Positions 1-6,754 of a DNA stretch of 10,476 nucleotides are shown here, piece after piece (position 1 is the first letter of the stretch; every line of letters starts with the position of its first letter). The stretch covers positions 1 through 10,476 of the forward strand of contig NYXM01000036.1 in assembly GCA_002685655.1 (NCBI GenBank), read 5' to 3'. Under the pieces are notes generated by a model. The model worked only from the letters and a program-made list of their open reading frames with translations, had not been told where the DNA came from and did no database searches. The position numbers and the translations under genes were made by a program. The stretch is from Planctomycetaceae bacterium (lineage in GTDB: Bacteria; Planctomycetota; Planctomycetia; Pirellulales; Pirellulaceae).

Positions 1-2
1 CC

Positions 3-89
3 TTTGGTCTAGCCAGCACAGCAGTCGTAGCGGTGCTTAATGACTCGCGCAACATCCCTTACGAAGTTGTTAATGCCATTCCGGTCTGA
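3..89 (+). CDS. C-terminal end of an unidentified protein (partial, 5' cut by window edge)
   Basis: The third plus frame is open from the window edge to a TGA at 87-89, giving 28 residues that end in NIPYEVVNAIPV. The other two plus frames close within the first 40 bases. The residue mix (AVVAVLNDSR, then a short hydrophobic tail) looks like a genuine protein end, but it is too short for me to assign a family. It lies 99 bp upstream of the propeller gene on the same strand, so the two could be co-transcribed. No hairpin with a T-run was seen between them. Confidence 0.5.
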   Translation, partial: FGLASTAVVAVLNDSRNIPYEVVNAIPV

Positions 90-188
90 TATGTTTTGAT
101 TCCGTCGCTGGTACCAGTGTTTCCCAGTGGCGCCAGGTCACCGAAGAGTATCCCACCCCTTTGAAAAGAACATCCGCGGAGAAGACTG

Positions 189-1454
189 ATGCCCCATCGT
201 ATCGTGATCCTCACCTGCTCCATTCTGTTGATCCCTGGCCTCATTCAAGCTGGCGACTGGCCAGGTTTTCGTGGGCCGCACGGCAATGGTTTGGCGGACG
301 AAAAGGACGTGCCCGTGAATTGGAGTGCGATAGAGAATGTCAAGTGGAAGACCGCGCTGCCGCGACCCTGCAACGGCAGTCCTATCGTCTCCAACGGAAA
401 AGTGTTTGTGGCGTGTGCCGAGGACGCTGACGGCAAACTCCGATCGCTGTACTGCTTCGATCGCGTTACGGGCAAACAGGCGTGGGTTCAGACGGTCGAC
501 TTCGGCAGGGAAATGCCGACTCACAAGACGAACCCATTTTGTGGAACAACACCAACCGCCGATGGCAAACGAGTGGTCGTTTGGCACGGATCAGCGGGAC
601 TTCATTGTTATGATTTTTCTGGTCAGAAGATTTGGTCTCGCAATTTCGGCGAATTCAAGCACATCTGGGGTTATGGCACGTCCCCGGTCATTCATGGTGA
701 ACGGGTAATCCTGCACACCGGTCCCGGGGAAAGAGTTAGCGTGCTGGCGCTAAACCTAGCAACGGGCAACACTGTCTGGGAAAAAGAAGAACCCCTTGAA
801 GGCGATGGCAGCAGGCGAACCGATGGCGAATACATGGGGTCCTGGTGCACTCCGGTCATTGCGACGGTCGGTGGTCAAGAGCAGATAATTTGTGCAATGC
901 CAAACCGCCTGGTCGGCTACGACATTTCAAATGGCAACGTACTCTGGCATTGTGCCGGTCTGCGGCACAAGAAAGGCGACCTTGCCTATTCGTCGCCAGT
1001 TATGGCTGGGGACATTTGCGTCGATACAGGCGGTTACGGGGGTCCGGGAATTGGCGTTCGCCTGGGTGAGAGCGGTGACATTACGGCCAAATCACGATTG
1101 TGGCGAACCGAGAAGAATCCACAGAGCATCGGCACTGGTGTCTTTGTCGAAGGATTCGTCTACCGCCCAAATACCAGCCCTAACACAATCGAGTGCATTG
1201 ATCCGCGTACCGGCAAGTCTCTGTGGAAAGAGGGTACAGGAGGCGGGGCGCTTTGGGGATCCATCGTTTATGTGGCTGGCCGCGGTTACCTAACCGATCA
1301 GGGCGGAACGACATTGGTCTTTTCGCTAAGCCAAGACAAGCTCACGGTGATCGCCAAGAATCGGCTCGATGAAAAATGCAATGCAACCCCCGCCGTCTCT
1401 GATGGCCAGATCTTTATCCGCACGCACCAACATCTTTATTGCATCGGCCAGTAG
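189..1454 (+). CDS. Exported PQQ-type beta-propeller repeat protein
   Basis: This 421-residue protein has a signal peptide (residues 1-21: short basic start, hydrophobic ILTCSILLIPGLI, then IQAG). The mature end begins DWPGFRGPHGNG, a signature often seen in planctomycete secreted PQQ_2-type propellers. Blade motifs of the form D-x-x-T/S-G-x-x-x-W recur at about residues 87-100 (CFDRVTGKQAW), 138-149, 185-197 (LATGNTVW), 241-253 (DISNGNVLW) and 334-346 (DPRTGKSLW), with weaker strands at 376-390 and 416-421. That fits a single propeller domain with no fused enzyme domain. Such proteins are often called dehydrogenase-like or BamB-like, but I see no quinoprotein catalytic signature, so a binding or scaffold role outside the cytoplasm is more likely than redox activity; that is inference. 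The start is fixed by GGAG at 178-181, 7 bases before the ATG. The gene ends one base from the convergent protease gene. Confidence 0.9.
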   Translation: MPHRIVILTCSILLIPGLIQAGDWPGFRGPHGNGLADEKDVPVNWSAIENVKWKTALPRPCNGSPIVSNGKVFVACAEDADGKLRSLYCFDRVTGKQAWVQTVDFGREMPTHKTNPFCGTTPTADGKRVVVWHGSAGLHCYDFSGQKIWSRNFGEFKHIWGYGTSPVIHGERVILHTGPGERVSVLALNLATGNTVWEKEEPLEGDGSRRTDGEYMGSWCTPVIATVGGQEQIICAMPNRLVGYDISNGNVLWHCAGLRHKKGDLAYSSPVMAGDICVDTGGYGGPGIGVRLGESGDITAKSRLWRTEKNPQSIGTGVFVEGFVYRPNTSPNTIECIDPRTGKSLWKEGTGGGALWGSIVYVAGRGYLTDQGGTTLVFSLSQDKLTVIAKNRLDEKCNATPAVSDGQIFIRTHQHLYCIGQ

Positions 1455-1455
1455 A

Positions 1456-2616
1456 CTAATCTCGGCCGCCCGCCAACACATTTGAGAGTCGTAACAGGAG
1501 TGCCAATATTCCAATCCCCGCCAGGATTGACTTGCCATGCTCGAACGGCGTTCGGCCGACAAGGGCATCCCAAGGTGCGATTGCAGGCTGAGTCGGTGAA
1601 GACAGCAGTGGTTGGTTGTCAACGGGATCGACCCAGGCACTGCCACCTAGCGGAGTTCCGTCGCGATAGACAGGAGCTGAAAGCGAGCTGGTATCGTTGG
1701 GCGGTGAAAGATCAGTCGATGGCACCAACCGCGGCGACGATCCAAAATACGGTGCGGCAGATGTAAGCTCGCCGGTATCAGCCGACTGAGGGGAAGATGA
1801 TGGCATCCCGTGTATGTCAGGCACTGAGGGTGTAACGTTGGCGCCGATGGACGTGCCTGGTGTAACCGCCGGCCCTTCCTCGATCACTGTTCGTGTTCCG
1901 AGGGGCGGAGCGGTGCCCGCCAGCTGTTTCGGTTCCACCCCACTCAAAACGGTCGCTAAGAAGGCGCTCACGCGACCACAGTAGCTTCCTGACGTTGTCC
2001 CACGGCTCGCTCCAAATAGGACGCCGGCGAGTTCTCCGCGTTCGTTGAATATCGGTCCACCCGAATCACCTTGTCGTGCTTCGGCTGACAACTCGACCAT
2101 TTCATAAGGCAGATTCGCACTAGGCGCGACGTACTGCGTGCAGCGTCCAGACACGGTCCGATACTGCCCACTGCCATAACCGGCGATGGCTAGCGTGTCT
2201 CCAGGACGCGGTGCCGCAATCGCCAGCGGCACGGGTTTCATCGGCGGGCGCCAAATCTGCAGTGCCGCTAGGTCCCAGTCGTCGTCGACCTTCAAGACGC
2301 GCGCGGCTGAGCGAAAACCATCGGAGAACTCGACGAGGATTTCACCCGTTGCATCACGGACCACGTGCCAATTCGTCACGATCAATCCGTGCTGTCCGGC
2401 AACATTGACCAAGGTCCCTGTTCCATGTGACGTCGCCCCTTTTTCAGCAACGCTGATGCGTGCCACAGCCGGGTGAGGTGTCTGTGACGCAAAGGAGAAC
2501 GGTAGCCGAAAGGTCCGCGCCTCGGCTGCTGAGTTGGACGCCGCAAACGACAACACACACAGCAGCGCGATACAGCGTCTGTGGACTGGGTGTCGCCGAA
2601 TTGAGGATTGGGTCAT
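1456..2616 (-). CDS. Exported trypsin-like serine protease with C-terminal membrane anchor
   Basis: S1/HtrA-type peptidase. Numbered from a possible upstream ATG at 2673 (405 aa), the triad is His103 (TNWHVV), Asp134 (DWDLAAL) and Ser204 (QGDSGGPIF), with the spacing usual for trypsin-fold bacterial proteases. The only two cysteines after the signal peptide are Cys178 and Cys232, which bracket the active serine and could form a disulfide. After the protease domain (about 66-245) comes a long Pro/Ser/Thr-rich stretch (about 250-370) without PDZ character, then a hydrophobic segment 383-400 (ILAGIGILALLL) and a short AGGRD tail. This suggests a protease held at a membrane on a flexible stalk. 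I chose the internal ATG at 2616 (386 aa) because it leaves a more normal signal peptide (RRCIALLCVLSFAASNSAAEA). Neither start has a clear ribosome binding site, so 2673 remains possible. The substrate is unknown. Confidence 0.88.
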   Translation of the reverse strand: MTQSSIRRHPVHRRCIALLCVLSFAASNSAAEARTFRLPFSFASQTPHPAVARISVAEKGATSHGTGTLVNVAGQHGLIVTNWHVVRDATGEILVEFSDGFRSAARVLKVDDDWDLAALQIWRPPMKPVPLAIAAPRPGDTLAIAGYGSGQYRTVSGRCTQYVAPSANLPYEMVELSAEARQGDSGGPIFNERGELAGVLFGASRGTTSGSYCGRVSAFLATVLSGVEPKQLAGTAPPLGTRTVIEEGPAVTPGTSIGANVTPSVPDIHGMPSSSPQSADTGELTSAAPYFGSSPRLVPSTDLSPPNDTSSLSAPVYRDGTPLGGSAWVDPVDNQPLLSSPTQPAIAPWDALVGRTPFEHGKSILAGIGILALLLRLSNVLAGGRD

Positions 2617-2828
2617 CGGGAGTCTCGGGCCATTCCTACCGAACCGAAATGGCCACGTGCCAATCTTGACCATTGGGCAGGTATGCGTACGATGCGCGCA
2701 AACCGCCGCCTCTCATTACCATCGGATCGCGCCAATGCCTGAGTGAACGATGGCGATTGGGAAACGCACAGACTACCCAGGAGAAAAAAGCGGCACCCAG
2801 AGACCCGTTTTGCGGTCTATTGAAGATC

Positions 2829-2872
2829 AAAAAACCCACTTTGTGACCCCTGCCCCAACGGCACAAAGTGGG
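2829..2872 (-). terminator. Intrinsic terminator, minus strand, not assigned to a gene
   Basis: Perfect 11-bp inverted repeat CCCACTTTGTG (2835-2845) and CACAAAGTGGG (2862-2872) with a 16-nt loop. Read on the minus strand, the stem is followed at once by six T (2834-2829). The plus-strand reading has no T-run after the stem, so it should work only on leftward transcription. The nearest leftward gene upstream, the metallopeptidase, ends at 3435 and has its own terminator, so this one may end a separate transcript or insulate the protease promoter. Confidence 0.72.
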
Positions 2873-3066
2873 CTTGCCAGTCGTCCAGGGTACCGCGGTC
2901 TCTCCGAGACCACTCTGCCCCTCGGCACCCCCGACAATGACATCCCTTCAATGGGTCTATTGAGATCTGACGGAAATACCGGGGCACAATTCTGGCCATT
3001 TCGCCACATTTTTCGAGGATTGGTCTATTGGACCATGCCACTTCACGGCCTTTCCGTGCTGTAAGT

Positions 3067-3157
3067 CATTTTGTTGATTGAGGTTCCGGTGAAACAAAAT
3101 GGCGATCTCCAACGAGAGAAAGCAAAGAACCGGGTGATTCTTGGTTCAGGAAGAATC
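3067..3157. repeat. Two adjacent inverted repeats in the intergenic region
   Basis: Arms CATTTTGTT (3067-3075) and AACAAAATG (3093-3101) enclose 17 nt. Thirty-four bases further on, GATTCTT (3136-3142) and AAGAATC (3151-3157) enclose 8 nt. Neither is followed by a T-run on either strand, so they are not simple terminators. They may be operator-like sites or parts of a folded RNA. Confidence 0.45.
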
Positions 3158-3353
3158 CGTGCAGGTGGCGCTGGCTCGCCCCGTGGCAGGAATCAGGAAT
3201 GATGCACTTGGGCTGACCAAATCGTGTGCGGCGAAGTCCGTTGGGTCGTCTGACCGCTGTTGTTCGGCCGAGCCGACTGGGGCGATCGCAGATGTCCTGG
3301 AAGCCTAACGCGGCAGTGCCGCAACCAAATGGGGAACATGCCTGTATTTGGTA

Positions 3354-3389
3354 CGCTCTCCGACCAACCTGCGGTCAGTGCCCGTCGCT
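3354..3389 (+). repeat. Dispersed 36-bp repeat, copy 1
   Basis: It matches 4611-4646 in the same orientation at 34 of 36 positions (differences at 3359 and 3377), at an offset of 1257 bp. The core CCGACC-AACCTGC-GGTCAG is an imperfect hairpin (5 of 6 pairs); copy 2 has all 6 pairs. The similarity stops sharply on the left. On the right, both copies are followed by AAAAC, after a 3-base insertion in this copy. Confidence 0.75.
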
Positions 3390-3390
3390 C

Positions 3391-3420
3391 ACAAAACATG
3401 CGCGCGCCGAGCGCGCATGT
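3391..3420 (-). terminator. Intrinsic terminator of the metallopeptidase gene
   Basis: Perfect 10-bp GC-rich stem ACATGCGCGC (3396-3405) and GCGCGCATGT (3411-3420) with a 5-nt loop. On the minus strand the stem ends in a T-run (TTTTG, 3396-3392). The stem begins 15 bases after the minus-strand stop codon at 3435-3437, the expected place for termination of this gene. Confidence 0.75.
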
Positions 3421-3434
3421 CCGAAAGCTAGACT

Positions 3435-4130
3435 CTAATTCCGGTTGCCGAGCAATCCGGATCGCATCAGAAAATACAGCAGGGTGAGCAGTGTCGAAAT
3501 GACCGCCGCGACGTAGGTCAAGGCAGCTGCGTTCAAGACCCGATCGATACCGACACGTTCATCAGCGTCAACGATTCCTGCCTCGACTACCAGCCGTTTG
3601 GCACGCGCCGTGGCGTCGAACTCGACAGGCAGCGTGACGATCTGAAATAGCAACACCAGGGAGAACAAGATGGCGCCGATTCCAACGACTCCGGGGTGTC
3701 GTAAGAACAGCCCAGCGATCATCACCATATAGCCAATCCCAGAGCCAATGCCGGCAGCTGGCACCAGCGCCGAGCGTGCCCATAGTGGTGCGTAGTGTCG
3801 CGCGTGCTGAATCGCGTGTCCCGCTTCGTGACAGGCAACTCCGATCGCGGCAATCGAGTTGCTCGAAAAAACTCCCTCGGAAAGCGCCAATTGCCTAGAA
3901 CTCGGATTGTAGTGATCGCTCAAGTATCCGCGCGTTGGCACGACGTTAACATCGTTGATCCCGGCGCGGTCCAAGAGCAGTTGAGCGGCCTGCGCACCCG
4001 TCATGCCTCGGCGTGAGCCAACTTTCGAATAACGATTGAACGCCGCTTTCACTCGCCAGCTTGCCAGCCCGGAGATCAACATCCCTGGCAACAAGACCAT
4101 CAAGATGTACTCTAAATCAAAGAAAAACAT
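3435..4130 (-). CDS. Membrane-bound neutral zinc metallopeptidase (YugP/Zn_peptidase_2 family)
   Basis: 231 residues from the ATG at 4130. The zinc site CHEAGHAIQH lies at about residues 100-109 (HEXXH), and a probable third ligand lies in LPVEFDATARA (Glu at about 170), the arrangement of the YugP-like family. Hydrophobic segments at about 8-25 (before the active site), 124-143, 147-167 and 203-224 make it an integral membrane protein. The length is normal for the family. I chose the ATG at 4130 over the in-frame GTG at 4139 because AAGGAG (4144-4139) then sits 8 bases upstream, while the GTG would overlap its own ribosome binding site. Members of this family have no well-defined substrate; membrane protein turnover is a guess. 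A promoter candidate upstream and a strong terminator downstream make it a likely single-gene unit. Confidence 0.9.
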   Translation of the reverse strand: MFFFDLEYILMVLLPGMLISGLASWRVKAAFNRYSKVGSRRGMTGAQAAQLLLDRAGINDVNVVPTRGYLSDHYNPSSRQLALSEGVFSSNSIAAIGVACHEAGHAIQHARHYAPLWARSALVPAAGIGSGIGYMVMIAGLFLRHPGVVGIGAILFSLVLLFQIVTLPVEFDATARAKRLVVEAGIVDADERVGIDRVLNAAALTYVAAVISTLLTLLYFLMRSGLLGNRN

Positions 4131-4169
4131 GCCACACACTCCTTATCGCACACGTTACAAGCCTGCCAA

Positions 4170-4198
4170 ATTGGATACCAAAACGGCGTTCTTGACAA
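4170..4198 (-). promoter_or_regulatory. Candidate sigma70-like promoter for the metallopeptidase gene
   Basis: On the minus strand TTGTCA (4198-4193, 5 of 6 to consensus), a 17-bp spacer, and TCCAAT (4175-4170, 4 of 6). Transcription would start near 4163 and leave a leader of about 33 nt containing the AAGGAG site. Spacing and placement are good; the -10 box is mediocre. Confidence 0.4.
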
Positions 4199-4561
4199 GA
4201 GTGCAACCACTGTGCCAAATTCACAATCCGTCCCCCAACATCCAACCGAACCAATGAAGGGGCAACAGATTGCATCGAATCTCGACATCCGAGGTTAAGT
4301 TGCCCACAGCCCTGGCACGGGGCCGTTTGTGCCACTCAACAACATTTAATATCGTCGAGATTCCGGACGGTCATTGAGTCAGACCAGCAACATCTTGCTA
4401 CGAGTTTCGCTACAAGAACGCTCGGCTGTCCACTCGCCCGATTTCGCGGGACCATGGGCAGGACCAGGCGGTCGCAGTCGATCGAATTCACGCCCAGGTT
4501 TGGGCACTCACTCCCGCCATGGCGTGCAAACAAGTCGCACGGTATCATGTCGCGATTCTAA

Positions 4562-4635
4562 CGAGGCAGGGCCTCGAACCAATCCGAGCTACCGCTCGGT
4601 CTTGTTAACCCGCTCCCCGACCAACCTGCGGTCGG
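4562..4635. repeat. Cluster of three GC-rich hairpins
   Basis: Three perfect 6-bp stems lie within 74 bases: CGAGGC/GCCTCG (4562-4567, 4571-4576, 3-nt loop), CCGAGC/GCTCGG (4584-4589, 4594-4599, 4-nt loop), and CCGACC/GGTCGG (4617-4622, 4630-4635, 7-nt loop). The third lies in the 36-bp dispersed repeat. Only the second is followed by T-rich bases (TCTTGTT), so at most a weak rightward terminator. REP-like palindromes are another reading. Confidence 0.5.
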
Positions 4636-4646
4636 TGCCCGTCGCT
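4611..4646 (+). repeat. Dispersed 36-bp repeat, copy 2
   Basis: The partner of 3354-3389 (34 of 36 identical, same orientation). This copy has the fully paired CCGACC-AACCTGC-GGTCGG hairpin. The A-to-G change relative to copy 1 restores the stem, which suggests that the fold matters. It lies 71 bp upstream of the methyltransferase ATG. Confidence 0.75.
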
Positions 4647-4653
4647 AAAACTT

Positions 4654-4697
4654 GACTCAAATACGACAAGTTTCCGACCATAAAGACTCAAATACGA
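4654..4697 (+). promoter_or_regulatory. 13-bp direct repeat upstream of the methyltransferase gene (possible operator)
   Basis: GACTCAAATACGA occurs identically at 4654-4666 and 4685-4697. The 31-bp period is close to three helical turns and so would place the two sites on the same DNA face. The second copy ends 20 bases before the ATG at 4718. Two exact 13-mers this close are unlikely by chance. Binding by a regulator is inferred, not shown. Confidence 0.45.
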
Positions 4698-4717
4698 TAT
4701 GCGTCGGCGATCCGACA

Positions 4718-5338
4718 ATGCTGCAACCGATAGAACTCCCAGATCTGTTCAGTGCGCCACCGCCTTCCGATGAAGCTCAGGCTTTGCTGCGTGAAGCGAG
4801 CGAGCGAATCGATGACTTTCTTCACCACCGCCGTAGCAACGTGATCCACGATTTCGTGTGCAGTGATTTTCTGGCTGTAGATGCCCACCTGCGCTGGATC
4901 GTGGAACAGCACCTGATCGCTGGCCGTGCTTTCTGTGAGTGGGGATGCGGCTTTGGTGTGATCACCCTCTTGGCATCACTCCAAGAATTCGACGCCTGCG
5001 GAATCGATGTCCAAGGCGAACTTGTTCAGCGTGCCGAACAGCTTGCCGCGGACTTCGGCATCCCAGCCCAATTCGCCTACGGCAGCCTGATTCCACCAGG
5101 CAGCGACGACTTGATCCTAGACGTAGAAGAGCTGGCTCACATCGACCTCGATACGCCCAGCGCTTACGAAGACCTCGGTTTGGATTTGTGCGACTTCGAC
5201 CTGGTCTTTGGCTATCCCTGGCCGGGCCATGAACGCTTCATGGAAGATGTCTTCGACTACAACGCATCGGACGGTGCGCTGCTGTTGACCTACCACGGCA
5301 TTGAAGATCTGCGTTTGCACCGTCGCGTGCGTGGATAG
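4718..5338 (+). CDS. Class I SAM-dependent methyltransferase-like protein
   Basis: 206 residues from the ATG at 4718. Motif I is CEWGCGFGVITLLASL (about residues 73-88), followed by the acidic post-I strand ACGIDVQGELVQRAEQLA (about 93-110) and a later strand DFDLVFGYPWPGHE (about 159-172), with a final strand GALLLTYHG. This is the order of a Rossmann-like SAM-binding fold. The substrate cannot be read from the sequence, and the protein is short, with no extra target-recognition domain. The reading frame extends upstream to a TTG at 4652, but that start would translate both copies of the 13-bp direct repeat and lacks a ribosome binding site, so I prefer the ATG, although its own site is weak. 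The gene appears to stand alone, with about 210 bp before the next start. Confidence 0.75.
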   Translation: MLQPIELPDLFSAPPPSDEAQALLREASERIDDFLHHRRSNVIHDFVCSDFLAVDAHLRWIVEQHLIAGRAFCEWGCGFGVITLLASLQEFDACGIDVQGELVQRAEQLAADFGIPAQFAYGSLIPPGSDDLILDVEELAHIDLDTPSAYEDLGLDLCDFDLVFGYPWPGHERFMEDVFDYNASDGALLLTYHGIEDLRLHRRVRG

Positions 5339-5475
5339 TGTTGTCGTGTACAGCGTCATTTTGGAGGCAGTTTCAAAACCAGTTCTCACCCGACGTGGGC
5401 TTTGAATCTGCTTCTGGTCATTTCGCGCGTCATGAAGACGCAACACAAGGCACGAGGTGGCCCTGATCCGCCAAG

Positions 5476-5504
5476 TTGACACTGTTGGGCGATGTCACCA
5501 CAAT
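5476..5504 (+). promoter_or_regulatory. Candidate sigma70-like promoter of the propeller-DUF6580-cobQ cluster
   Basis: A perfect TTGACA (5476-5481), a 17-bp spacer, and CACAAT (5499-5504, 4 of 6 to TATAAT). Transcription starting near 5511 would give a leader of about 38 nt to the GTG start at 5549. The upstream ATG at 5492 would lie before the transcript start, which supports the later start codon. Confidence 0.45.
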
Positions 5505-5548
5505 GCCAGGGCGTGCTGTGTTGCTGGCCAGTCCTGGAGAACCGTAAT

Positions 5549-6754
5549 GTGACGAACTGCCGACGGCGAAATCTTCGAGCCGAACTGCTCGCTCTGGCGT
5601 TCGCCTGTTTCGCAGTCGGCCCGTTATCGGTGCTTTGGTGCCACCAAGCCGAAGGTCAAGACGTCAAGGCCACGCCTCCGATCACGCAACTGCGTGCAAA
5701 GGCCGCGCTGATCCGACTGGGCACTACCTATTCCCGAGCTCAGGTCGCCACATGGTTGGACGCAAGACGTTTCATCGTGGGTCGGTGGGACGGCACGATC
5801 ACGGTCTTCCGAACCATGTCCAGCGAATCGGAATTCGGCCCCGTCCTGGTCGATGCGTTGACGACTCCGTCAAAGCAGGGGATCGAAATGTTGGCCAACT
5901 TGGGCGGAGGTCAGTTCGTCAGTTCGAACGACGCGCAATCGCTGGTGTGGTGGCGGCAAGTTGACAACGACTTTCTGCCCCTCACCCTGCCCTTCGCTCC
6001 CAAATACGGTACGGCCGTCAGCGCGGTTCGAGTCGACCAGAACGACCAAGATTTGCTTTTCGTCGGGCATCAGCACGGCTATCTCACGATCTGGTCTCTG
6101 AGCGACGGCAACGAGCGCCGAGCCCGCCCCGCGGAACGGTCGACGCTGAGACTCATGCGGGCCATCTCGTTGCGTTCGGGTGATCCGGTGCAGTGGCAAG
6201 GGCAGTCATGGCACATTCGCGGACTTGCGGTCTGTGGGCACCGTCGGGTGATCTCGGTGGCTGAAGATGGCGACATCTGCCTGCTGGAAGTCCCCAGCGG
6301 CAAGATTCTCTCGCGTCGTCGATACAACGCGTCAGCACAGCGTGGTTTGAACGATGTCGCGGTCCTCGGCGATCTGATTGCCGTCGTCAATTGCGCCGTT
6401 GGCGACGCAGACAACAACCTCTGGATCTACCGCATCGCCGGAAATTCCCTGGACCTGGTTGCCGGTAAGAGGCTGATTTTGGATAATACACGTGACCAGG
6501 TGTTCACATTTTCCTTCGAATTGTTCGAATTTGGCGGCCAGCCGCATTTTGTCGCGAGCACCGAGGAGGGGGTCATCTGGCTAGGAACGGTCAAAGGCAA
6601 TAAGATAGTAACCCACAATCAGGCAAAGGTTGCGCTCGAAGGTGGCGTCGTCCTTGCACTTGCGCCAAGTAATAAGACGGTTCTGTCGGTCGGTCACAAG
6701 ATCCAGACCTTCACCATTGGCTCCAGGCCCGTCAGAGAAGGAGAAATCAAATGA
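5549..6754 (+). CDS. Exported WD40-like seven-bladed beta-propeller protein
   Basis: 401 residues from a GTG start. Seven diverged blade-like units can be read at about residues 66-90 (RWDGTITVFR), 112-137 (NDAQSLVWWR), 156-183 (GYLTIWSLSDG), 222-248 (AEDGDICLLEVPSG), 266-295 (NNLWIYRIAG), 321-348 (EEGVIWLGTV) and 365-390 (GHKIQTFTI), which is enough for a complete propeller. The N-terminus has a basic CRRRNLR stretch, a hydrophobic core (LLALAFACFAVGPLSVLW) and a break near AEGQ, consistent with export. The GTG at 5549 has GGAG (5536-5539) 9 bases upstream. An in-frame ATG at 5492 would add 19 residues, a poor signal peptide, and lies upstream of the predicted transcript start. The stop overlaps the next start (ATGA), so translation is coupled to the membrane protein. 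No catalytic motif is seen; partner binding is the likely role. Confidence 0.82.
   Translation: MTNCRRRNLRAELLALAFACFAVGPLSVLWCHQAEGQDVKATPPITQLRAKAALIRLGTTYSRAQVATWLDARRFIVGRWDGTITVFRTMSSESEFGPVLVDALTTPSKQGIEMLANLGGGQFVSSNDAQSLVWWRQVDNDFLPLTLPFAPKYGTAVSAVRVDQNDQDLLFVGHQHGYLTIWSLSDGNERRARPAERSTLRLMRAISLRSGDPVQWQGQSWHIRGLAVCGHRRVISVAEDGDICLLEVPSGKILSRRRYNASAQRGLNDVAVLGDLIAVVNCAVGDADNNLWIYRIAGNSLDLVAGKRLILDNTRDQVFTFSFELFEFGGQPHFVASTEEGVIWLGTVKGNKIVTHNQAKVALEGGVVLALAPSNKTVLSVGHKIQTFTIGSRPVREGEIK

Larger units (their letters stand above)
2617..3434. other. Gene-poor intergenic region with inverted repeats
   Basis: I see no convincing protein gene in these roughly 800 bases. Small ORFs exist on both strands but lack family features and ribosome binding sites, and the longest of them run through the terminator hairpin. 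The region holds two minus-strand intrinsic terminators (listed separately), a short palindrome GGTCTC-TCC-GAGACC at 2897-2911, inverted repeats at 3067-3101 and 3136-3157, an odd palindrome GCGGCA-G-TGCCGC at 3310-3322, and one copy of a dispersed repeat. The 9-mer GGTCTATTG occurs three times in the same direction at 2814, 2954 and 3022; the first two are followed by similar GATC-containing bases. Structured non-coding RNA or relics of repeat elements are both possible. Confidence 0.55.
4199..4717. other. Intergenic region without a recognisable gene
   Basis: About 500 bases between the divergent metallopeptidase and methyltransferase genes. The left part (4199-4560) shows no feature I can name. 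Short ORFs on both strands there have no family features or ribosome binding sites. The right part holds a hairpin cluster (4562-4635), the second copy of the 36-bp repeat, and a 13-bp direct repeat, all listed separately. Confidence 0.55.

Noticed and set aside
2897..2911. GGTCTC-TCC-GAGACC palindrome as a terminator
   Set aside because: The loop is only 3 nt, the stem 6 bp, and neither side has a T-run.
2817..3041. 74-codon minus-strand ORF overlapping the terminator
   Set aside because: The terminator and its T-run fall inside the reading frame, and the composition is unlike a folded protein.
2750..3064. 104-codon plus-strand ORF in the intergenic region
   Set aside because: It runs through the perfect 11-bp terminator stem and the inverted repeats, has no good ribosome binding site, and shows no domain or export features.
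4192..4220. Plus-strand promoter starting with a perfect TTGACA at 4192
   Set aside because: The -10 position at 17-bp spacing matches only 3 of 6 bases, and no gene starts for another 500 bases; the overlapping minus-strand boxes fit better.
3354..4646. Repeat pair as the ends of a transposable element carrying the Zn-peptidase
   Set aside because: The copies are direct and not inverted, no transposase lies between them, and no target-site duplication was seen.
5117..5482. 121-codon minus-strand ORF
   Set aside because: It lies mostly antisense to the methyltransferase gene, whose frame has clear SAM-binding motifs.
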